Part shown: piece by piece, positions 16,038-25,062 of the stretch
How the letters are laid out: each line of letters starts with the position of its first letter
How positions within the stretch are numbered: position 1 is the stretch's first letter
Source of the DNA: Deltaproteobacteria bacterium
GTDB taxonomy: Bacteria; Desulfobacterota; Binatia; Binatales; Binataceae
Length of the DNA stretch: 39,741 nt
Assembly (NCBI GenBank): GCA_021831785.1
Contig: JAKBMB010000019.1
Coordinates: 1 to 39,741 of the forward strand
Direction of reading: 5' to 3'
Translations under genes and position numbers: made by a program
The notes under the pieces: model-generated
Databases searched by the model: none
Told to the model about the DNA's origin: nothing
The model's input: the letters and a program-made list of their open reading frames with translations, nothing else

Positions 16038-17897
16038 TTGTTATCAAGGCGCTACGCGTGCTGTTTTCGCTCAGCTTTCCTTGGGCTGACTGTTCTCGCG
16101 CTGATCGGCGCAACCGCGCCGCTTTGTTGGCGCGCGCAAGCAACCCAACGCCCGGCGGGGCGCAAAGGCCGCGTGTTCGTACTCATGATTTGGGACGGAC
16201 TGCGGCCCGACTTGGTGACGGCGCACAACACCCCTAACCTTTTCGCGCTGAGCCGCGAAGGGGCGCGCTTTGCGCGCCATCATTCGAGCTTCCCCACGGT
16301 CACCATGGTGAACGCGGCGGTCCTGGCCACCGGTGCGCCGCCCGGTGTCAACGGACTGATGGGCAACGTGGTTTACTTCGCGCCATTTTTTCCCGCCGCC
16401 CGCATCGCAGGGCCACCCGCCGACGTGCGCGCCGCCGTGGCGCAGCCGCTTTTTATCGAGGACTCAAAGCTGCTGATGCGGCTTAACGGTACGGCCGGAT
16501 TCGACGGGCGGCTGTTGACCGCCGAGTCGGTGGGCCAGGAGATCGAGCGCGAAGGCGGTTATCTCGCCGTGATCGGCAAGAAGGGGCCGACCTTTTTGTT
16601 CGACGATCGCGTAAGCACGGTGACCAACGGCCGGGACGGCCTCGGACTTCCGCATCGCGATTACCTTTTCGTAAGCTCCGACCTGATCGAACCGGGTTCG
16701 ATGGCGCGCGTCTTGGCTCCCCAGATGCCGGGTGCCGACGGCGACGGCGTCGCGCTCGACGCGTTTATGACCCGCGCTGCCGTCGACTACGCGCTGCCGC
16801 GCGCCAAGGCCGCAGCCGAGGCCGGCCGCCCCGCTCTACTGGTGCTATGGCAACGCAATCCCGACGCGAGCCAGCATCGCTACGGCCTTGGCACCGCCGA
16901 ATCAATCAGGTCGCTGGCAGCCGACGACATCAACCTGGAAACGCTCAGGCGGGCGATTGCAAAGCTCGGGATTGAGCCGATGACCGATCTCATGGTGGCC
17001 TCCGATCACGGGTTCGCAACGATAGCGGCCAACGTCAACCTCGCCCGCTCGCTAGTCGAAATCGGTCTTAAGCAGTCGGACGACAGCGATGACGTAGTCG
17101 TGGCCCCTAACGGCGGCAGCGACGAGGTAATTCTTTCGCGCGCGAAATTTCCCGGCGAAACCAGGCGGCGCGAAGTGCTGCGGCAGATCGTCGACTTCGC
17201 CGCCGCGCATGACTGGTGCGGCCCGATCTTCAGCCGCGCGGGGTCATCCGCCTCGCAGACGCCGGACGACGCCCCGCTGGAGGGTACGTTCAGCCTAGCG
17301 CAGGTCAGCCTTTACGACCGCGGCCGTTCGCCGGATCTGGTCATCTCCTTCATTGAATTTCCCGAGCTCGACAATTCTTCGTTGACCGGACCGGAAAATC
17401 CCGGCTACCTGCTCGACGCTCGTGGCCGGCATCCAGCCCGCAACACGTCCGCCGAACTGGTGCAGCCGGTCAAAGGCGTAGTATACAACGACTTCGGCGC
17501 CTATCCGTTCGGCACCGGACTGGGGATGCACGGCGCGGCGGGCCTAAGAGAACTGCACAACTTTGCGGCCGCCTCGGGGCCCGATTTTCGGCGCCGCTTC
17601 GTCGATCAAAGCCCGACCGGCAACGCCGACGTCGCCCCCACCATCGCGGCGATTCTCGGTCTTGAGTTTCCGGCGGCGCAAGACGCCCGCGGCGAGCACG
17701 GCCGCGTGATGCACGAGGCGCTGGCCGGCAGCTTCACCGCGCCGCCGCCGGCACGGCGCTACGAGTTGCGCGCGCGGCTCATCGTCAAGCGAACGGTCGT
17801 GACGAGCGTGCTGCACATGAGCGCCGTCGGCGCCGAAGATTACCTGGACGCGAGCGAGGTGACGCGCGCCCCACTGCCCACAGTCTCGCGACGCTGA
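16038..17897 (+). CDS. Type I phosphodiesterase/nucleotide pyrophosphatase (NPP family)
   Basis: The protein has 620 residues. TTG 16038 is preceded by AAGGAGG (16021-16027); an in-frame TTG at 16032 is possible but only 4 bases from it. An N-terminal hydrophobic segment (residues 12-33) exports or anchors the protein. The catalytic domain has the alkaline-phosphatase-superfamily pattern of NPP enzymes: LMIWDGLRPD (metal ligand D53), FPTVTMVN with nucleophile T89, an RNPDASQHRYG aspartate/histidine pair, VASDHGF, and a late histidine in GLGMHGAAG. It should cleave phosphodiester or pyrophosphate bonds in the periplasm. It converges with the barrel gene at 17980. The true substrate is unknown. 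Confidence 0.88.
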   Translation: MLSRRYACCFRSAFLGLTVLALIGATAPLCWRAQATQRPAGRKGRVFVLMIWDGLRPDLVTAHNTPNLFALSREGARFARHHSSFPTVTMVNAAVLATGAPPGVNGLMGNVVYFAPFFPAARIAGPPADVRAAVAQPLFIEDSKLLMRLNGTAGFDGRLLTAESVGQEIEREGGYLAVIGKKGPTFLFDDRVSTVTNGRDGLGLPHRDYLFVSSDLIEPGSMARVLAPQMPGADGDGVALDAFMTRAAVDYALPRAKAAAEAGRPALLVLWQRNPDASQHRYGLGTAESIRSLAADDINLETLRRAIAKLGIEPMTDLMVASDHGFATIAANVNLARSLVEIGLKQSDDSDDVVVAPNGGSDEVILSRAKFPGETRRREVLRQIVDFAAAHDWCGPIFSRAGSSASQTPDDAPLEGTFSLAQVSLYDRGRSPDLVISFIEFPELDNSSLTGPENPGYLLDARGRHPARNTSAELVQPVKGVVYNDFGAYPFGTGLGMHGAAGLRELHNFAAASGPDFRRRFVDQSPTGNADVAPTIAAILGLEFPAAQDARGEHGRVMHEALAGSFTAPPPARRYELRARLIVKRTVVTSVLHMSAVGAEDYLDASEVTRAPLPTVSRR

Positions 17898-17979
17898 CCT
17901 GGATGGAGCCGTGCGACGCAACAACCGCCGGTGCACGCGGCTCTCCGGGACCTCGCGCGCGTGGCCGCTCGGCGCGTCT

Positions 17980-19692
17980 CTAGAAAGCGTAGACGATGCG
18001 GACGAAGGCTTCGTCGTTGCCGGGAAACTGCCCCAACACGGTGTCCAAGGGACCGCCAAGCATCAGGCCACCGAGGGTGATCGTCGTGTTGTCGCTGTAG
18101 TTGTAAGCCAAAAGTGGCTCGAAGAACCAATAGCGCGCCTGGAGGCTGTAAAGGCCGTTGACCGTGAAATGAACCGTGTTGCGGAAGAAAGACTTTGAGA
18201 TAGTCGGGATGAGGCGCGTTTCAAACTTGGGCTCGATAAGTCCGGTCTGATTCGTCATGATATTGGACTGATTGATCTGGAACTCAAAATACCAGCTCTC
18301 ATAAGCGTAATCGGCGCTGACCCCCGACTGAACCGCGTTCGCGGGCACCATCAAGGGGATGCGAAGCGGACCGGCGATGTGCAGCGCCTGCTCGACCAAA
18401 TTGAGGACCTCGGCGTTCGACGTTTCCTGAACCAGGCTGGTGAGGTCCTTGCTGAACAGCGCATCCTGCTGAAAGGCGAACTCGCCGCGCACCCCGATCG
18501 GGCCGAGCGGCGCGGAGGCTGCTCCGCCGATCGACTGAAAGCGCTGAAAGAACGGAAACACGGCCAGGTCGCTGTTGGCCACGGCGTTGAGCACACCGTT
18601 GATCGGCGAAAGCGTGTAAGTACCCAGCCGGTTGAGAGCGTCAAGGCCGGTCTGAAAGCCGTAATAGTAGTAGGCCTCGAGATCAACCGTCGAATAGTTG
18701 GAGGACGCATGGGCCGCGAAGCTCGGCCGATCCAGGCCCGGCGGCGACGCATTACGCGTCAGCGTGGTCGTGGTCAGAGTTCCGCTGACCGCGCTGAAGG
18801 TCTGTCCGTTGAAGGTGATCGCGGTGCCTGCCGGCAGAGTGGCCGCTCCGCTGGTCGTGGTCACGGCCTGCGCGGTCGTCGGGTACCAGCGCTCGCCGAC
18901 CGTCGGAAAACGCAGCGGTACGTAAATCGGAATGTACGCCGCCTGGAGCGTCGTCTCGGCGGGCAACAACTCGTGGGTCGCGTTGAGCAGTTGATAGCCG
19001 AACTGAATCGCCGGAATGCCGAACTCGCTGTATCTGATGCCCGATAGTCCGGCGACGAACGGATCGTACAGCTCCTGGGGATCGACGATATCGTTCGGGG
19101 CAAAGGCGTCTAAGACGCCCCAGGCGAACTTTTGCAGGCCCACCTTGATGTCCAACCCACCCCACGTGGTCTCGGCGTAACTCTCCTCGAACTTAAGCCC
19201 ACACATCGTGTGCTGGAAGGTCTCGGTGTAGCCGTACACCTGGCATCGAGTCGCGAAAGCGGTGCCGTCCTCGCCAAAGATGGTGTACGCGTACAGATGC
19301 AGCCACGGAGTGGGATCGCCCTTGGTCTCGAGGTTAAAAAAGCCCGAGGGGTACTCGCGCCCCTTTTCGTTGGCGGTTGTCGGCGCGATGAACTGGTCGA
19401 GGTAGAAATTCCCCGGCGCCACAATCAGTTGGTCGTAGCTGCCGTTGACCGACCAGCCGTCGTAAGACCACAGCGCATGGGCCGGCGCCCGCGCCAGCCC
19501 CAGCATCAGAACCAAGAGCCACAGGGCGCTCGCTACGAACCGCCAGCCGCGGCGGCGGCGGCGCGATGGCCGTATGGCCGGCGCCGCAGCGGCCGGGGTC
19601 CACACGCACGCGTACCCGCGCCTGCCGCCGGAAAATAACCCCCAGCCGCCCGCGGGTGGGTGGTCTTCGCCAGCGTTCACGCCCTGCTCCAA
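17980..19692 (-). CDS. DUF1302-like outer-membrane beta-barrel
   Basis: The protein has 570 residues. TTG 19692 is preceded by GAGGA eight bases upstream; a GTG at 19605 would shorten an unusually long N-region. A hydrophobic signal (WRFVASALWLLVLMLGLARAPAHA) is followed by alternating amphipathic strands, many aromatic girdle residues (GYACVW, YWFFEPLLAYNY), and a C-terminal phenylalanine (EAFVRIVYAF), all marks of an outer-membrane barrel. TWGGLDIKVGLQKFAWGVLD, NDIVDPQELYDPF and SDLAVFPFFQRF resemble DUF1302 proteins. It is the last gene of an operon with a LolA-like carrier and an FtsX-type ABC transporter, so it probably receives or passes on the transported lipid or lipoprotein at the outer membrane. 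A Thr-rich extracellular-type loop lies near residues 275-310. Confidence 0.75.
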   Translation of the reverse strand: MEQGVNAGEDHPPAGGWGLFSGGRRGYACVWTPAAAAPAIRPSRRRRRGWRFVASALWLLVLMLGLARAPAHALWSYDGWSVNGSYDQLIVAPGNFYLDQFIAPTTANEKGREYPSGFFNLETKGDPTPWLHLYAYTIFGEDGTAFATRCQVYGYTETFQHTMCGLKFEESYAETTWGGLDIKVGLQKFAWGVLDAFAPNDIVDPQELYDPFVAGLSGIRYSEFGIPAIQFGYQLLNATHELLPAETTLQAAYIPIYVPLRFPTVGERWYPTTAQAVTTTSGAATLPAGTAITFNGQTFSAVSGTLTTTTLTRNASPPGLDRPSFAAHASSNYSTVDLEAYYYYGFQTGLDALNRLGTYTLSPINGVLNAVANSDLAVFPFFQRFQSIGGAASAPLGPIGVRGEFAFQQDALFSKDLTSLVQETSNAEVLNLVEQALHIAGPLRIPLMVPANAVQSGVSADYAYESWYFEFQINQSNIMTNQTGLIEPKFETRLIPTISKSFFRNTVHFTVNGLYSLQARYWFFEPLLAYNYSDNTTITLGGLMLGGPLDTVLGQFPGNDEAFVRIVYAF

Positions 19693-19734
19693 GCCGCTAT
19701 CCTCGACCGCCGCTTCCTTGCCGCGATTGCGCCG

Positions 19735-20568
19735 CTAGAAGCCGCCCCTCATCACCGGCGCCCCCCGCCGCATCGAGCGCTGCGTGAACAGCTCGTCGCT
19801 TAGGCCCTGATTGTACCGGGTCTCGACGAACCTCAGCACCGTTCGCGTTCCCGCCTTCGCGTTCACCATCTCGAGCTTCTGCGGCGTGGGGTCTTTGTTG
19901 ATGGTGATGAAGTCCGAGACGGTCAGCGTCTTGTGCAGGCGGCCGGTTCCGCGGTCGTAAAACTCTATCTTGCGAACCGTCCAGTCCTGCCGATCAACCC
20001 ACAGAATCAGGCGGCCGTACTGGGTGACATCCTTCGCCCGCGGCGTGAATTCGATGACCGTGCACGGCACGCCGTTCACCAGGTCGTGGCGCTTGAGGAT
20101 CTTGCCCACGCCCAGCTTGTGCGAATGGCTCACCACGTCGTTGAACAACTTGGTGTCTTCGTAGCTGAAGTCGGAGTCGCCGACGTCCTGCTTTTGCACG
20201 TTAGCGTTAACCCGGCGCACGCGCTCGGTCTCGGGAAAATAGGTCCACTGGTCGTCGTCGCGGTCGGGGTAAGTCCAGTTCAAAACCGCCACACCCCGCA
20301 GGTCCGCCGGCGCCAAAAAAAACGTGATGTCCTTTGAGCCGCTGGGGTAGCCTTTGGCGTAAGTTATGAGCTCGCGCTCGCGCTTGTAGCCGCTGGGGCT
20401 ATAGATCGTCATCGTGCCCCTTTGAAAGATGTCTTTGGGCGCGCGCGCGTCGGCCGCGGCCTTGAGCTTGTCCAGGATGTCCTGGGCCGTCTCCGCGCCA
20501 AGGACCCGCAGCGGGACCATCGCCACGCACAGCAGGATAGCCAAAGCCAAAGAACGCCTGATGCTCAT
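19735..20568 (-). CDS. Outer-membrane lipoprotein-sorting (LolA-like) protein
   Basis: The protein has 277 residues. A signal peptide ([20 protein letters not shown]...GAE) shows that it is periplasmic. The mature sequence follows the outer-membrane lipoprotein-sorting family related to LolA/LolB: KDIFQRGTMTIYSPSGYKRE, LNWTYPDRDDDQWTYFPETE, DFSYEDTKLFND and RLILWVDRQDWTVRKIEFYD. These half-open beta barrels carry a lipid-type ligand across the periplasm. The ATG overlaps the stop of the ATPase gene (ATGA), showing translational coupling. It would shuttle cargo from the ABC permease to the barrel encoded next. Confidence 0.88.
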   Translation of the reverse strand: MSIRRSLALAILLCVAMVPLRVLGAETAQDILDKLKAAADARAPKDIFQRGTMTIYSPSGYKRERELITYAKGYPSGSKDITFFLAPADLRGVAVLNWTYPDRDDDQWTYFPETERVRRVNANVQKQDVGDSDFSYEDTKLFNDVVSHSHKLGVGKILKRHDLVNGVPCTVIEFTPRAKDVTQYGRLILWVDRQDWTVRKIEFYDRGTGRLHKTLTVSDFITINKDPTPQKLEMVNAKAGTRTVLRFVETRYNQGLSDELFTQRSMRRGAPVMRGGF

Positions 20569-21260
20569 CGTGCCGCCTTCAAAGCCGATGCGCCTTGCGG
20601 CGCAAGCTCTCCGTCCTTAAGCATCACGATCCGGCCGCTGTACGCGGCGGCGCGCCGGTCGTGAGTCACCATCACCACCGTCAGCCGATAGCGCTGCGCG
20701 AGATCGCGGATAAGACTCAGTACTTCCTCCCCGCTCCTTGAGTCAAGGTTGCCGGTGGGTTCGTCCGCAATTAACAGCGCGGGCTCGAACGCGAGCGCCC
20801 GCGCGATCGCGACGCGCTGCGCCTCGCCGCCGGACAATTCGTCGGGCCGATGCAGCCGGCGGTGGCCAAGGCCGACCAACTCGAGCATCCGCGCCGCCTT
20901 GGGCCGCGCCGACTTCATCCCCTGACCGTCGAGCAACAGCGGCAGCGCGACATTTTCCTCCGCGCTGAGCGTCGGCAGCAGGTTGAAAAACTGGAAGACA
21001 AAGCCGATGTTGCGCCGCCTGAAGACGGTAATCTCGTCGTCACTCATCCTGGAAATCGGCGCGCCGTCCAGATATATCTCGCCGCTCGACGGCGCGTCCA
21101 GCCCGGCCAAAAGATGCAGCAGCGTGGACTTGCCCGAGCCGCTCGGACCCATTACGGCCAGAGACTCGCCCTTGGCGACCTCGAGCGAAACTTCGTTGAG
21201 CGCGCGCACCATCGCGCTTCCGCGCCCGTAAGTCTTGCTCACTTTCTCGAGCCTTACCAT
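20565..21260 (-). CDS. ABC transporter ATPase, LolD/MacB type
   Basis: The protein has 231 residues, full length for this family. Walker [10 protein letters not shown] (38-46), a Q-loop in [20 protein letters not shown], signature [15 protein letters not shown], Walker [15 protein letters not shown] and H-loop [10 protein letters not shown] are all intact. [10 protein letters not shown] and GNLDS are typical of ATPases that pair with FtsX/MacB-type permeases. ATG 21260 has GGAGG four bases upstream. It powers the permease encoded immediately before it (20 bases apart). Confidence 0.95.
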   Translation of the reverse strand: MVRLEKVSKTYGRGSAMVRALNEVSLEVAKGESLAVMGPSGSGKSTLLHLLAGLDAPSSGEIYLDGAPISRMSDDEITVFRRRNIGFVFQFFNLLPTLSAEENVALPLLLDGQGMKSARPKAARMLELVGLGHRRLHRPDELSGGEAQRVAIARALAFEPALLIADEPTGNLDSRSGEEVLSLIRDLAQRYRLTVVMVTHDRRAAAYSGRIVMLKDGELAPQGASALKAAR

Positions 21261-21280
21261 CGCACCTCCGCGCGCCCGCC

Positions 21281-23971
21281 TTACTCGCCGGCCAGCGCCG
21301 CGCCGACCTTAAGCCGCGCTGCCTGGCGCGCCGGCAAATAGGCCGCCAGCGCCGGCAGCAGCAGCGCGCCGAGGCTCGCGATCACGATCACGCGCAGCGG
21401 CTGATGGTACGCCAGCGTCACTCCGTTGAGCGACCTACTCAGAATCGCGAACTGATAGTACGCAAACGCCGCGCCCACCGCGCAGGCCAGCACCCCCCCA
21501 ATGAGCCCGACGATCGCCGCTTCAAGCACGATCAGCGCCGTTAGCTGGCGGCGCGTGGCCCCGACCGCGCGCAAAATGCCGAGCTCCCTGATCCGGTCTA
21601 GCACCGCCGCCAAAAGTGAGCCGACCACCGCCATCACCGCGATCGCCAACGCGATCGCCAGGATCGGCGGGACTTCCGCCAGGTCGCGCTCCACCTCTTT
21701 TCGCGTCTGCGCCTTGAACCGGCCAACGGTGGCGATAAAAAGTCCGTACTCATCGCCCCAGCGCGAGCGAATCGCCGCCATCACCGCCTTGGCGTCGGCC
21801 GCGGGCTCAAGCTTGGGCTCGATCAAATCCACCGTGTCGTCGCCCCAGATCGCGCGATAAACGCGCCGGTCGATGATTATCGCGCCGATATCGCGGAAGT
21901 TCTCCGAGTGATGGACGATCGCGATGATCGGCAGCCTCGCTGCGCCGCGCGGACTCGCCAACTCCAGCGCGTCGCCTACGCGCAGGCCGAAATTGTAGGC
22001 CAGGCGCTCGTCAATCGCCACTCCTTTCGCGGCGCTCAGCGCCGCGGCGATCCTCGCCGGGTTACCACTCACTAAATCGAGCCCCTGCGGCCTTATATCA
22101 AGTGCCATCAGGTCCGCCAAATGACCCCCGTAATTCACCTTGGAAAGCCGCACCGCGCTGACCTGCTGGACACCCTTGAGCTTGGCGATCTCGGCCGCCA
22201 AGCCGCCCGGCAAGGAGGCCAGGTTCGGACGCAACGCCTCCACTCCCGCCGAGATCACTAGATCGGCGTCGGCGAACAGCGAATCGAACCAGCGGTCGAA
22301 GGTCCGCTGCAGCGTCGAGTAGGCCGCTCCAACTTCGGTCACGAACGAGAAACACATCACGAAGACCGTGGTCGTAATCGCCATTCTGCCCATGTGGCTT
22401 ATAAGCCCACGGTTGGCCATCGCTGCCAGCACGCTGCCAGCGCGCGTGATGATCGGCTCCGCCACCCGCGCCATCTCTCGCGCCAAAAGCGGAATCATCA
22501 GCGAAACGCCGAACAGAAATCCGGCCATCGCCGTCAGCGCCGCACGATAGTCCCCGATTACCGCCCGCGCGTCAAGCCATAAGACGAACGTCGCCGCGGC
22601 AATGAGCACGCCGGCCGCCGCCGCCCACCAATAGCGAGCCGGCCGGTCCGTCGCCGCCCCGGGCGCGTAGCTCTGCGCAAACGGGCACAGCGCTTCCAAC
22701 GGATGAATCTTCACCGCCTCGTAGGCCGGAATAAGCGCGGCAATCACCGCCCCGGCCATCCCCACCGCCATCGCCCCCAGCACCGTGCCGAGGTGCAGCG
22801 CAAGCGGCGCCGCGCCGGCCGGAATCCGCGTCTCCGCCATGCGGAACACAAACGGCAGCGAAAGCACGCGCGCAAGCCCCACCCCGAGCGGCACGCCCAA
22901 CGCGCAGCCCACCGCGCCCAACGCCGCCGACTCCGCGAGCACCAGCCGCACCACGTCCACCCGGCGCATCCCCAGCGCCCGCAAAACGCCGATCTCGCGC
23001 CGGCGCTGCCCGACCGCAATCAGCATCGTATTGAAAATGAGATAAAGCCCGACCGTCACCGCGCCCAGCGCCTCGAACGTGGTGTTCGATTGTTCGATTT
23101 CAAGCAGCGACTTTACCGCCTCGAAGCTCGCTTCCTGCGCCTCGACCACGCCGCGCCCTTGCGCCATCTGCTTGAGCGCCTCGCTAACTTGCGCGATCTT
23201 CGCCCCGGGCTTGACCACGATGTCGACCTGGGTGAACCGATGGTCGAGACGAAACAGTTTTTCGGCGGCGAAAATATCCATCAGAGCCAGCCGCCCGCCG
23301 TAAAGGCTGCCCGGACCGCGCGTCGAATCGAGCGTGCCGCGCACGCGCAGGGTCGACCGGCCGCCGGTAGCTTGCACCTCCACGGTGTTGCCCACCTTAA
23401 GCCCCTTATCGCGCAAAAATTCGGGCGCCAGCGCAACCGAGTCGGCCTTGGCCAGAAAAACCAGCGGGTCTTCGATCTCCAGCGGCTTACGCCTAGGCGC
23501 AGCCGCGCCCGGGCCGCCGCCCACGGACCCCGCAGCGGCGCCCCCCGCGCTCGGCGCGGACGCCGCGGACTCGGCCTCGCCATAGTCGCGCACGCGCTGG
23601 TCGTCCAGCATATCCACGCCCAGAACATACAGCCGCTCGCCCTTGCGCCCGGCCACGCGCACAAAGCCGCGCACCGAAGCCGACGCGACCTCCACCCCGG
23701 GCACTCCCCGCGCCATTTCCAGGAGGTCTTCCGGGATGCCCACTTCGCCGTTGGAAATCGCAATCGATGAACGCCCCGCCAGCCGCTTGACCGCGAGCCT
23801 ATAAGAATGTGTGATTGGCTCGTACGCGAGCTTAAGCGCCGTCATCGCCGCCACGCCTAAAGCCACGCCGAAAATCGTCACCGCGGTGCGCAGCCGATGG
23901 CGCGCGATATAAGGCAAGCTCAGCCGGCGCAGAACTTCCCAAGTTCCCACTGATCTTTCTCGGAGCCTCAT
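21281..23971 (-). CDS. Fused FtsX/MacB-type ABC permease
   Basis: The protein has 896 residues in two similar halves, each with a periplasmic MacB-type domain and an FtsX segment. After the first helix (RHRLRTAVTIFGVALGVAAM, about 24-43) comes a periplasmic domain to about 285, three helices (LGAVTVGLYLIFNTM and on), then a second set: helix GRMAITTTVFVMCFSF, periplasmic domain, and final helices ILRAVGATRRQLTALIVLEA to the end. Mechanotransmission-type permeases of this class (LolCE, MacB) extract lipoproteins or lipids from the inner membrane rather than move them through a channel. An Ala/Gly/Pro-rich insert lies at about 133-155. It is the first gene of the four-gene operon. No ribosome site precedes ATG 23971. 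Confidence 0.9.
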   Translation of the reverse strand: MRLRERSVGTWEVLRRLSLPYIARHRLRTAVTIFGVALGVAAMTALKLAYEPITHSYRLAVKRLAGRSSIAISNGEVGIPEDLLEMARGVPGVEVASASVRGFVRVAGRKGERLYVLGVDMLDDQRVRDYGEAESAASAPSAGGAAAGSVGGGPGAAAPRRKPLEIEDPLVFLAKADSVALAPEFLRDKGLKVGNTVEVQATGGRSTLRVRGTLDSTRGPGSLYGGRLALMDIFAAEKLFRLDHRFTQVDIVVKPGAKIAQVSEALKQMAQGRGVVEAQEASFEAVKSLLEIEQSNTTFEALGAVTVGLYLIFNTMLIAVGQRRREIGVLRALGMRRVDVVRLVLAESAALGAVGCALGVPLGVGLARVLSLPFVFRMAETRIPAGAAPLALHLGTVLGAMAVGMAGAVIAALIPAYEAVKIHPLEALCPFAQSYAPGAATDRPARYWWAAAAGVLIAAATFVLWLDARAVIGDYRAALTAMAGFLFGVSLMIPLLAREMARVAEPIITRAGSVLAAMANRGLISHMGRMAITTTVFVMCFSFVTEVGAAYSTLQRTFDRWFDSLFADADLVISAGVEALRPNLASLPGGLAAEIAKLKGVQQVSAVRLSKVNYGGHLADLMALDIRPQGLDLVSGNPARIAAALSAAKGVAIDERLAYNFGLRVGDALELASPRGAARLPIIAIVHHSENFRDIGAIIIDRRVYRAIWGDDTVDLIEPKLEPAADAKAVMAAIRSRWGDEYGLFIATVGRFKAQTRKEVERDLAEVPPILAIALAIAVMAVVGSLLAAVLDRIRELGILRAVGATRRQLTALIVLEAAIVGLIGGVLACAVGAAFAYYQFAILSRSLNGVTLAYHQPLRVIVIASLGALLLPALAAYLPARQAARLKVGAALAGE

Positions 23972-24102
23972 GCTGTGCAGGCTAAAGTCGCTTTAGACAA
24001 GCTAAGCAAGAGCGTGCCTAGCTTCGTAGACATGGTTAAAGTGCCCCATACTCTAGCAGTTGTCGCTCCCCGCTAGAAGTAAGTTCGGACGCGCGGGCCG
24101 AG

Positions 24103-24316
24103 TAAATGGCGGGCAGGGCCGCCCGCCCCACTACAGAGGCGGCGGCCATGTTCCGTAGTAGCGCGGGCCGCCGTGCCCGCGTCCCGCCGTTGCGATAAAT
24201 GGCGGGCAGGGCCACCCGCCCCACTACAGAGGCGGCGGCCATGTTCCGTAGTAGCGCGGGCCGCCGTGCCCGCGACGCTCTTTCTTCCAGTGGCGCGGGC
24301 CGCCGTGCCCGCGACG
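24103..24316. repeat. REP repeats, left cluster beside RAYT
   Basis: Two near-identical units start at TAAATGGCGGGC, 93 bases apart (24103-24181 and 24196-24274), each holding GGGCAGGGCC and GCGGGCCGCCGTGCCCGCG as imperfect GC-rich hairpins around ACTACAGAGGCGG and CATGTTCCGTAGTAG. A third half-unit (24289-24316) repeats the last hairpin. They lie downstream of the transposase gene. Upstream, 23972-24102 has no gene. Confidence 0.85.
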
Positions 24317-24334
24317 CGGCGTTGCAGATACGGC

Positions 24335-24787
24335 TTATTGATCGCCACGCGGCCAGACCCAGCTATACTCCACCAGCTCCGGCCAGCGTTTCCACGGGTT
24401 GCTCACGATATACTCAAGCTTTTCGGTGAACTCCTCTTCGCCGCGCACAATACGGTCGAAATATTCGGGCTGCCAAATTTGGCCTCGCCGGCCCTCTTGG
24501 CGTTGCAAGCGATTAGCCGTAAACGACTTCCACCCGTGGACGATCTTTTCTAGCCGCTGCTCACCGAGAGGCCTAACCAGGACATGCACATGGTCGTTCA
24601 TGATCACGTAAGCGTAAATCTCGTAGCACTGCCCTTGCTGATGGCAGAGTTCAGCCGCAACCAGCGCCCGCTCTGGCGCCGACAGCTCCTTTTGGCCGCC
24701 GGCGAGTCGCCAGGTTACGAAGTAAGTCGCCTCGTCCTGGCGCCAATGCGGAAGACGCCGTCGATAGAATGCCGCCGAATCAATCAT
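24335..24787 (-). CDS. REP-associated tyrosine transposase (RAYT, Y1/HUH)
   Basis: The protein has 150 residues from ATG 24787, the usual RAYT length; an ATG 26 codons earlier would translate REP sequence. The HUH motif is NDHVHVLV (H66, H68), and the likely catalytic tyrosine is Y126 in KLEYIVSNPWKRW. FYRRRLPHWRQDEATYFVTW and IWQPEYFDRIVRGEEEF are typical of the family. It belongs to the IS200-like single-strand transposases but acts on REP hairpins. All motifs are intact, so it may be active. Confidence 0.92.
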   Translation of the reverse strand: MIDSAAFYRRRLPHWRQDEATYFVTWRLAGGQKELSAPERALVAAELCHQQGQCYEIYAYVIMNDHVHVLVRPLGEQRLEKIVHGWKSFTANRLQRQEGRRGQIWQPEYFDRIVRGEEEFTEKLEYIVSNPWKRWPELVEYSWVWPRGDQ

Positions 24788-24820
24788 TGGTTGCGCCGGC
24801 ACACCCCTCGCCAACGACAT

Positions 24821-24897
24821 TAGGGCGGGCAGGGCCGCCAGCCCTACTACAGAGGCGGCGGCCATGTTCCGTAGTGGCGCGGGCCGCCGTGCCCGCG
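24821..24897. repeat. REP repeat, right copy beside RAYT
   Basis: This unit has the same sequence plan as the left units (GGGCGGGCAGGGCCGCC, ACTACAGAGGCGGCGGCCAT, GCGGGCCGCCGTGCCCGCG) with a few substitutions. It overlaps the 5' flank of the transposase gene, as is usual for RAYT loci. 24898-24992 shows no gene. Confidence 0.85.
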
Positions 24898-24992
24898 TCT
24901 TCCTGGGCGGTCGCGCACGCTAGGCCCTTGCGCCTGCCAGGTCAGGACCGCCGCACCAACCGAGCCCTATCGGGAGGGGACGGGAAAAACGG

Positions 24993-25023
24993 ACGGCGCC
25001 GCCCCGCTTAGGGGCGGCGCCGT
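24993..25023 (-). terminator. Rho-independent terminator of the repetitive lipoprotein gene
   Basis: A perfect 13-bp GC-rich stem (ACGGCGCCGCCCC with its complement) has a five-base loop. On the minus strand it is followed by CCGTTTTTCCC, a T-run. It begins 39 bases after the lipoprotein stop codon at 25063. Confidence 0.85.
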
Positions 25024-25062
25024 TATCCCAGTTACACCAGAGGCAGCCCAGGTGGCCGGCTA

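Larger units (their letters stand above)
24103..24897. mobile_element. REP-RAYT-REP element
   Basis: A RAYT gene is flanked by copies of the same REP unit (24103-24316 and 24821-24897). Such arrangements are known as the likely source of chromosome-wide REP sequences; related hairpins occur again at 28544-28666 and 31939-32012. There are no terminal inverted repeats or target duplications, as expected for this class. Confidence 0.75.

Noticed and set aside
22703..23770. 355-codon plus-strand frame opposite the ABC permease
   Set aside because: Arg/His/Pro-rich composition typical of an antisense shadow; the minus-strand permease is clearly the gene.
24103..24316. Possible CRISPR array in the tandem GC-rich repeats beside the transposase
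   Set aside because: Only two full units, hairpin-rich REP architecture, no variable spacers of constant size and no cas genes.
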